Origin: Mya arenaria
Taxonomy: Eukaryota; Mollusca; Bivalvia; Myida; Myidae
Reading direction: 5' to 3'
Assembly: GCF_026914265.1 (NCBI RefSeq)
Contig: NC_069122.1
Span: 38,367,473-38,431,472, forward strand
Length of the DNA: 64,000 nt
The position numbers and the translations under genes were made by a program. The notes under the pieces were generated by a model. It ran no database searches and was not told the origin of the DNA. It was given only the letters and a program-made list of their open reading frames with translations. This document shows, piece after piece, positions 62,301 to 64,000 of this stretch (the stretch's first letter is position 1; every line of letters starts with the position of its first letter).

Positions 62301-63462
62301 GGTTAGCGCACTTACTTCTCTCTTTGGCGACTGAGTTGGTTTTCCAGCCTGGAATGATGTATCGCAGCAGTTTTCCTCTTCCTTGCACTGTTCGTCTGTG
62401 TGATCGTCATAAAGTGTGTATATTTAGCATCTGGATGTCACATGATGAGTGATGATAAATATACCCAATTCTAATTTTAAACTTACTGGGTATTACAGGG
62501 TAGACAAACCCAGTAGATTTCAAAATTGAAAAATAGGTAAAAACTGCTTAAAAATAAATGGGTCATAAGCTATGTGATACATCAGTAAGCAAGATTCACT
62601 GCGTTTTACTCAATGATATCAATTTTATGGAAGTTTTTTACAATTTTCTTTTTTTCTTGTATTTGAATTATCTGGTGTCTAGTCCCTTTAAGTTGTGTTT
62701 ACAGACTATCCAGAAGTATGAATTAAATAACAAAATAAACACAGTCATTTAAATAAGATATGCATTAAAGTTCGTATGAGAAGATCTTTATATCATACAA
62801 CACTAACAATAAATATTGAACCTTCAACATTCTCCCTTGTATTATATGTATAAAACTACTGATAGGAAGGTGTCAAGTTTTTATCAGTAGTGATAGTATA
62901 TCATATATGTCAGGTTAAAACCTCGGCCAAGGTTAACCGACTCAGTTATATTCTGTTTCCCTTTTTTGCCATTGTGTGATATATATTCATTAAACTCATA
63001 TTTTCTACGCCATTGTGTGATATTCAATATATTTTCAGGCTGCAAAGTTGGCCAAGTTTGCTAAGGCCAACCAACTCTGTGATATTCTGTTTGCTGTTTA
63101 CCCCATTGTGTGATATATATATATATCTAATATACCTCTATATTTTGAGGCCGCAAAGTTGGCTAAGTACACGAAGGCCAACCGACTCTGTGATATTTTG
63201 TTTGCTGTTTGCGCCATTGTGTGATATATTCAATATACCTCTATATTTCTAGGCTGCAAAGTTGGCCAAATACGCTAAGACCAACTGACTCTGTGATTTT
63301 CTTTTTGCTATTCGTGCCATTGTGTGATATATTCAATATACCCCTATATTTTCAGGCTGCAAAGTTGGCCAAGTACGCAAAGGCCCACCGACTCTGTGAT
63401 ATTCTGTTTGCTGTGTTTGCTATAGTCTGGTTCATCACTCGCCTTCTACTGTACCCACTGAA
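26388..63462 (+). CDS. CERS6-like: Ceramide synthase, CerS5/6-like (3' partial)
   Basis: An ER multi-pass enzyme that N-acylates sphinganine or sphingosine with acyl-CoA to make (dihydro)ceramide. Exons are 26388-26572, 33329-33455, 47692-47798, 50190-50247, 56919-56969, 57825-57917, 61957-62085 and 63356-63462. All have GT/AG borders and phases agree throughout, giving 285 codons plus 2 nt, against a usual length of ~380-390 aa; the last ~100 aa are beyond the window. Seen are N-terminal [20 protein letters not shown] with the conserved NAT glycosylation site, the first membrane span, a truncated Hox-like segment ([17 protein letters not shown]), and the TLC domain starting at WRFTYYFG. The catalytic Lag1 region carries [15 protein letters not shown] and LIHDCADF, with the HH pair and HD intact. 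ATG 26388 matches family N-termini. Introns reach 14.2 kb and are loaded with repeats. Acyl-chain preference cannot be told because the C-terminal loop is absent. Confidence 0.96.
27342..28361 (-). mobile_element. CR1-like non-LTR retrotransposon, 5'-truncated reverse transcriptase
   Basis: A 339-codon open frame without internal stops on the strand opposite to ceramide synthase. It holds the C-terminal half of a LINE reverse transcriptase: [30 protein letters not shown] (finger/palm block), the catalytic [10 protein letters not shown] (block C, FADD box), then the thumb region and the [22 protein letters not shown] C-terminus common to CR1/L2/Jockey elements. The N-terminal RT blocks, endonuclease and ORF1 are missing, as expected from 5' truncation on insertion. 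The intact frame suggests a fairly recent insertion. It cannot transpose by itself. Confidence 0.9.
30567..31370. repeat. Dispersed element with terminal hairpin and 161-bp tandem array
   Basis: Starts with a palindrome TATACCCCCCAAA…TTTGGGG…TATA (30567-30600) and a CCGTCTGTC tract. Then come four units beginning TGTCCGGGATTCATC at ~30654, 30814, 30975 and 31136. The middle units are nearly identical with a 161-bp period, followed by a shortened end at 31281. It ends around GGCTTACAGTTCTAG (~31366). No coding potential. Confidence 0.8.
31665..32026. mobile_element. TTAA-flanked MITE (family A), copy 1
   Basis: Core 31669-32022 begins AGCTGCACTCTCACAG and ends CTGTGAAAGTGCAGCT, with TTAA immediately outside on both sides. 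No transposase. TTAA target and short TIRs suggest piggyBac- or Kolobok-type mobilisation (inference). Confidence 0.85.
34766..34825. mobile_element. MITE family B, end fragment
   Basis: AAGGCCAAAAAAAATTGGTTTGGTTAGGGTTT matches the terminus of the family-B copies at 35561, 42016 and 55866. Only one end is present. Confidence 0.6.
35561..37542. mobile_element. MITE family B copy interrupted by another transposon
   Basis: The left end AGGCCAAAAAAAAATGG…GGTTAG and the right end GGTAACCCGAATCAAATG…TTTTTTTAGGCC are the two halves of one family-B element. The text CCTATTCCATAGTTAG / GGTCAGGTAACCCG is continuous once 35821-37496 and one GTTAG are removed; uninterrupted copies such as 42016-42208 confirm this. 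Confidence 0.8.
35816..37501. mobile_element. 1.68-kb non-autonomous DNA transposon nested in MITE B
   Basis: Element 35821-37496 has TIRs TAGTGTTTTAGCTA at the left and TGGCTAAAACACTA at the right. GTTAG is repeated directly outside (35816-35820, 37497-37501). Both ends contain GC-rich GCCCTGCCCTTTTT/GGGCAGG modules; the middle is AT-rich with no long open frame. Class unknown; the 5-bp duplication is shared with the element at 21840-22513. Confidence 0.8.
38264..38573. mobile_element. GC-rich MITE, 310 bp, long imperfect TIRs
   Basis: Left end CTAATGCACCAGTGAATTG and right end, in reverse complement, CTAATGCACCAGTCAATTG. The match extends through …CC(C/A)C…AGGTC for about 40 bp. The inside is unusually GC-rich for this AT-rich intron (GGGGGTATACCGGGGATAGCC). 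No coding capacity. Confidence 0.75.
38689..39025. mobile_element. TTAA-flanked MITE (family A), copy 2
   Basis: Core 38693-39021: AGCTGCACTCTCACAA … CTGTGAGAGAGCAGCT with TTAA outside on both sides. The internal text GGAATGAGCC/GGCTCATTCC-like inverted segments is shared with the other copies. Confidence 0.85.
41127..41485. mobile_element. TTAA-flanked MITE (family A), copy 3
   Basis: Begins TTAAAAGCTGCACTCTCACAG and ends CTGTGAGAGTGCAGCTTTA. The right TTAA is decayed to TTAC. Confidence 0.85.
42016..42208. mobile_element. MITE family B, short copy
   Basis: TIRs AGGCCTAAAAAAAAATACATTTGGTT and AACCAAACAATTTTTTTTTTAGGCCT. Inside the left end is GGGTTACCCGACCTTACCTACGGAATAGGCGCCGACCC, present in several other copies. 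A poly-A/T spacer fills the centre. Confidence 0.8.
42505..42675. repeat. 28-bp minisatellite
   Basis: Six head-to-tail units of GGTTGTTCTTTGAACT + GAAATCAATAGT (variants TTAAATCAATTG), period 28 bp. Confidence 0.9.
47252..47638. mobile_element. hAT-type MITE with perfect 8-bp TSD
   Basis: Element 47260-47630 (371 bp) starts TAGTGATGTTCCGATGATCG and ends GGAACCGATTCCCATCACTA. ACTATAAC is repeated directly at 47252-47259 and 47631-47638. TAGTGATG ends, ATCGAT-rich subterminal text and an 8-bp duplication are hAT hallmarks. It lies 54 bp before ceramide synthase exon 3. Confidence 0.9.
47799..50189 (+). other. Ceramide synthase intron 3
   Basis: 2.4 kb, donor GG/GTACAC, acceptor CTTTCAG/TTGG. 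It contains a SINE at 47943-48115; the rest is AT-rich with a poly-C tract near 48669-48687. Confidence 0.8.
47943..48115 (+). mobile_element. tRNA-derived SINE
   Basis: A-box region GTTGGCTATGGTTCTGCC, B-box GGGGTCGATCCCCACC, then a conserved SINE body …GTTGTCTTCATAAACAAGCTGG. A related copy is at 51387-51585. Confidence 0.7.
50642..50984. mobile_element. TTAA-flanked MITE (family A), copy 4
   Basis: AGCTGCACTCTCACAGATG … CTGTGATGGTGCAGCT followed by TTAA; the left TTAA is decayed (CTGA). Confidence 0.8.
51387..51585 (+). mobile_element. tRNA-derived SINE
   Basis: A-box-like TTCTAGTGGTAAAGGTGTCC, then a B-box variant GTGGGTGTGATACCCACC at normal spacing, then a body with GACTTGAGGGTGATTGATGTC shared in outline with 47943-48115. 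Confidence 0.7.
52154..52446. mobile_element. MITE family B copy
   Basis: Left TAGGCCGAATAAAAAAATAATTTGGTTCAGGTTACC, right AACCAAACCATATC…TTTGCC. TACCTA-type and TTTGTAGTCTG motifs are shared with 55866-56196. Confidence 0.75.
52700..52830 (-). mobile_element. tRNA-derived SINE (antisense)
   Basis: On the minus strand: GTCCGGTTAGCGGACAATTG (A-box region), GTGTTTGATTGCCGACC (B-box region), then GGTGATCACCAAGCC and a GTCTGGTTTTCCCC tail. No tRNA fold. Confidence 0.55.
52963..53236. mobile_element. TTAA-flanked MITE (family A), copy 5 (internally deleted)
   Basis: TTAAGCTGCTCTCTCACAG … CTGTGAGAGTGCTGCATTAA. Shorter than the other copies; the left internal part (GGAATGAGCC…) is missing. Confidence 0.8.
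54041..54290. repeat. Two tandem copies of a ~130-bp GGTCAAGGTCA repeat
   Basis: GGAGGCTTTTATGGGATT…GGTCAAGGTCACTGTTACT…GTTGAAAATGAA is followed by GGAGACCTTTTATGAGATT…GGTCAAGGTCATTGTCACT…GTTGAAACTGAA. Diverged, non-coding. Confidence 0.7.
54345..54635. repeat. 64-bp minisatellite
   Basis: GGCTTAGCCATGCATGCATA begins at 54411, 54475, 54539 and 54603, exactly 64 bp apart. The three full units are identical. A diverged partial unit precedes them (GGTTAGCCATGCATGCATGG at 54347). Confidence 0.95.
55866..56196. mobile_element. MITE family B copy
   Basis: TAGGCCTAAAAAAAGACATTTGGTTAGGGTTACC at the left and CTATCCAAACCATATTTTTAGGCCT at the right. Internal CTACCTACGAAATCAGCG and TATAGTCAGTTTGAAAAAA are shared with 42016-42208. 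Confidence 0.85.
56290..56640. repeat. Decayed dispersed repeat (ACCAAACTTGGCCACAATG family)
   Basis: TTACCAAACTTAGTCACAG…TTGGTATAATATCTCGATTGAGTTTGA and TTACCAAACTTGGCCACAATG…GGTCACTAGGTCAAATC are two related modules. The pattern is one I associate with common bivalve interspersed repeats (from memory, not checked). Confidence 0.5.
56970..57147 (+). repeat. ~39-bp minisatellite beginning at the exon-5 donor
   Basis: After the authentic CAA/GTAAGTATGAAAATGTTATGC come four units of TCAAGTATCTAGTTAGTCTG + TGAAAATGTTAAGCAAACT with variation. One unit has CTAGTAAGTCTGTGAAAATG, echoing GTAAGT plus TGAAAATGTTA of the true donor region. Confidence 0.75.
57148..57824 (+). repeat. 52-bp minisatellite carrying repeated exon-6 splice acceptors
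   Basis: TTTCAG/GACGTGACC starts at 57200, 57253, 57305, 57357, 57409, 57461, 57513, 57565, 57617, 57669, 57721 and 57773, and the true exon follows at 57825. Each unit has the pyrimidine-rich CCTCTATTTCAG, the first 24 nt of exon 6 (DVTPGIFW) and then TTGTATCCTATATTT. A partial unit opens the array at ~57150. The period of 52 nt is not a multiple of three. Confidence 0.95.
59059..59393. mobile_element. TTAA-flanked MITE (family A), copy 6
   Basis: TTAAATCTGCACTCTCACAG … AATCTGATAATGCAGCTTTAA. Core 59063-59389, TTAA on both sides. Confidence 0.8.
59922..60430. mobile_element. MITE family B copies, adjacent/overlapping
   Basis: TTAGGCCTAAAAAAATATATA at 59922 starts a decayed copy that ends near AAGGCCT at 60120. 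From 60119 a second copy runs: AAGGCCTAAAAATATAATAAATTTAGTTTGGGTTACCC to TTTTCTAAGGCCT near 60425. Confidence 0.6.
62086..63355 (+). other. Ceramide synthase intron 7
   Basis: 1.27 kb, donor GAG/GTGAGT, acceptor TTTTCAG/GCTG. The last 435 bp are tandem partial copies of exon 8; the first ~830 bp show nothing recognisable. Confidence 0.85.
62920..63355 (+). repeat. Tandem partial duplications of ceramide synthase exon 8 (pseudo-exons)
   Basis: Exon-8-like text with an acceptor begins at 63039 (TTTTCAG/GCTGCAAAG), 63150 (TTTTGAG/GCCGCAAAG, acceptor C to G) and 63253 (TTTCTAG/GCTGCAAAG), before the real one at 63356. Spacing is 111, 103 and 103 nt. A more decayed copy begins near 62915. Each encodes [20 protein letters not shown] with changes, then AIV followed by TGA where the real exon has TGG (W). 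The real exon continues [11 protein letters not shown]. Confidence 0.92.
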
Positions 63463-64000
63463 GTAAGTCTGAGTTTAGAGACTGTATTTAGTATACTGTA
63501 TACATACTAATTTACTATAGCTCGATTGTGACGAAAGCTGTAGCTTATAGAATCACTCTCGAGTCAGTTTCCTGGGCAGAAACCAGGACTGGTGTCCATT
63601 TTGAGAGGCCATGAGAAAGTACCCCGGATGTGGATCGAACCCACAACCTCTTGGTTGAGGAGCGGACACCTATACCACTATATTACTCTCACTAAACTTT
63701 GTTTGAGAATAAGAGATATAAAAGAGTATCAGCTTACAAAACATACCTCATACTTGTGTTTGGGGCAACTGGAACTTAACAGGAAAAAGGTTTTTTTTAC
63801 CCTAGATAAAAAAAATAAAAAACCAACAACTTGCTGGTCTGGTCCGATTTTGACTTTACCGGACCCATTTCAGTAACAGAAACAGCTAAAAAGTCAGTCC
63901 GAAAATTGTTCATTTTTTTCAATTTTGGGCCAAAACAGCTAAGTATGTAAAACAAGAAAGAGATTGTAAAACACAAACAGTATTTGTCAGACCACATCCC
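63463..64000 (+). other. Ceramide synthase intron 8 (partial)
   Basis: Donor AA/GTAAGT at 63463; runs off the window. It contains an antisense SINE (63540-63692). Confidence 0.8.
63540..63692 (-). mobile_element. tRNA-derived SINE (antisense)
   Basis: On the minus strand: GTGAGAGTAATATAGTGGTATAGGTGTCCG (A-box region), GAGGTTGTGGGTTCGATCC (B-box), then a body CCTGGTTTCTGCCCAGGAAAC and GACTCGAGAGTGATTC. It has no acceptor-stem pairing. Confidence 0.7.

Noticed and set aside
63013..63466. Several short open frames resembling AAKLAK…LCDILFAV
   Set aside because: These are the duplicated exon-8 fragments read in shifting frames, not separate genes.
63600..63692. Possible minus-strand tRNA
   Set aside because: A and B boxes are present but no cloverleaf closes, and a SINE body follows.

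Overview
The window is eukaryotic, AT-rich and intron-rich, and looks like a mollusc, most likely a bivalve. Four points support this: tandem IFI44-like immune GTPase genes carrying a TLDc domain, a secreted coiled-coil C1q-domain gene, very repeat-rich introns, and bivalve-style tRNA-derived SINEs and MITEs. Species cannot be fixed from the sequence alone. Every gene was assembled by hand from reading frame, intron phase and GT/AG boundaries.

Layout. (1) 178-4286, + strand: 3' part of an IFI44-like GTPase gene (copy A); the last exon has a 1-nt frameshift. (2) 4290-9200: intergenic, with a 1.2-kb long-inverted-repeat foldback element (6745-7951) flanked by a perfect 9-bp target duplication, as in Mutator-like elements. 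(3) 9201-12980, + strand: complete IFI44-like copy B (TLDc plus GTPase, about 484 aa if all six exons join), whose exon-4 donor is AT instead of GT. (4) 16477-13964, - strand: secreted coiled-coil/His-rich C1q-domain protein. (5) 24510-18425, - strand: RPL27, complete at 136 aa, with a short non-coding 5'TOP exon. (6) 26388 to beyond the window end, + strand: ceramide synthase (CerS5/6-like), eight coding exons, 285 codons so far; the C-terminal part lies outside the window.

Roughly 37 kb is taken up by ceramide synthase and its introns. These hold an antisense CR1-like reverse transcriptase fragment, six copies of a TTAA-flanked MITE, several copies of a second MITE (GGCCTAAAA family), a transposon nested in one of those, a hAT-type MITE with an 8-bp target duplication, SINEs and several minisatellites.

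The most unusual structure is in the same gene. Intron 5 (56970-57824) is built almost entirely of two minisatellites that appear to derive from its own splice sites. One is a ~39-bp repeat resembling the 5' splice site. The other is a ~52-bp repeat carrying the exon-6 3' splice site and first eight codons, present about 12 extra times before the real exon. Further on, the first ~70 nt of exon 8 with its acceptor recurs in three clear copies and one decayed copy immediately upstream of the real exon, each ending in a stop codon. Exon-edge duplication thus happened repeatedly in one housekeeping gene, creating arrays of decoy or alternative splice acceptors.

Functionally, the first 17 kb is an innate-immunity neighbourhood (IFI44-like pair, C1q lectin-like protein). 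The rest is housekeeping: RPL27 and ceramide synthase are divergently arranged, with 1.9 kb between them.
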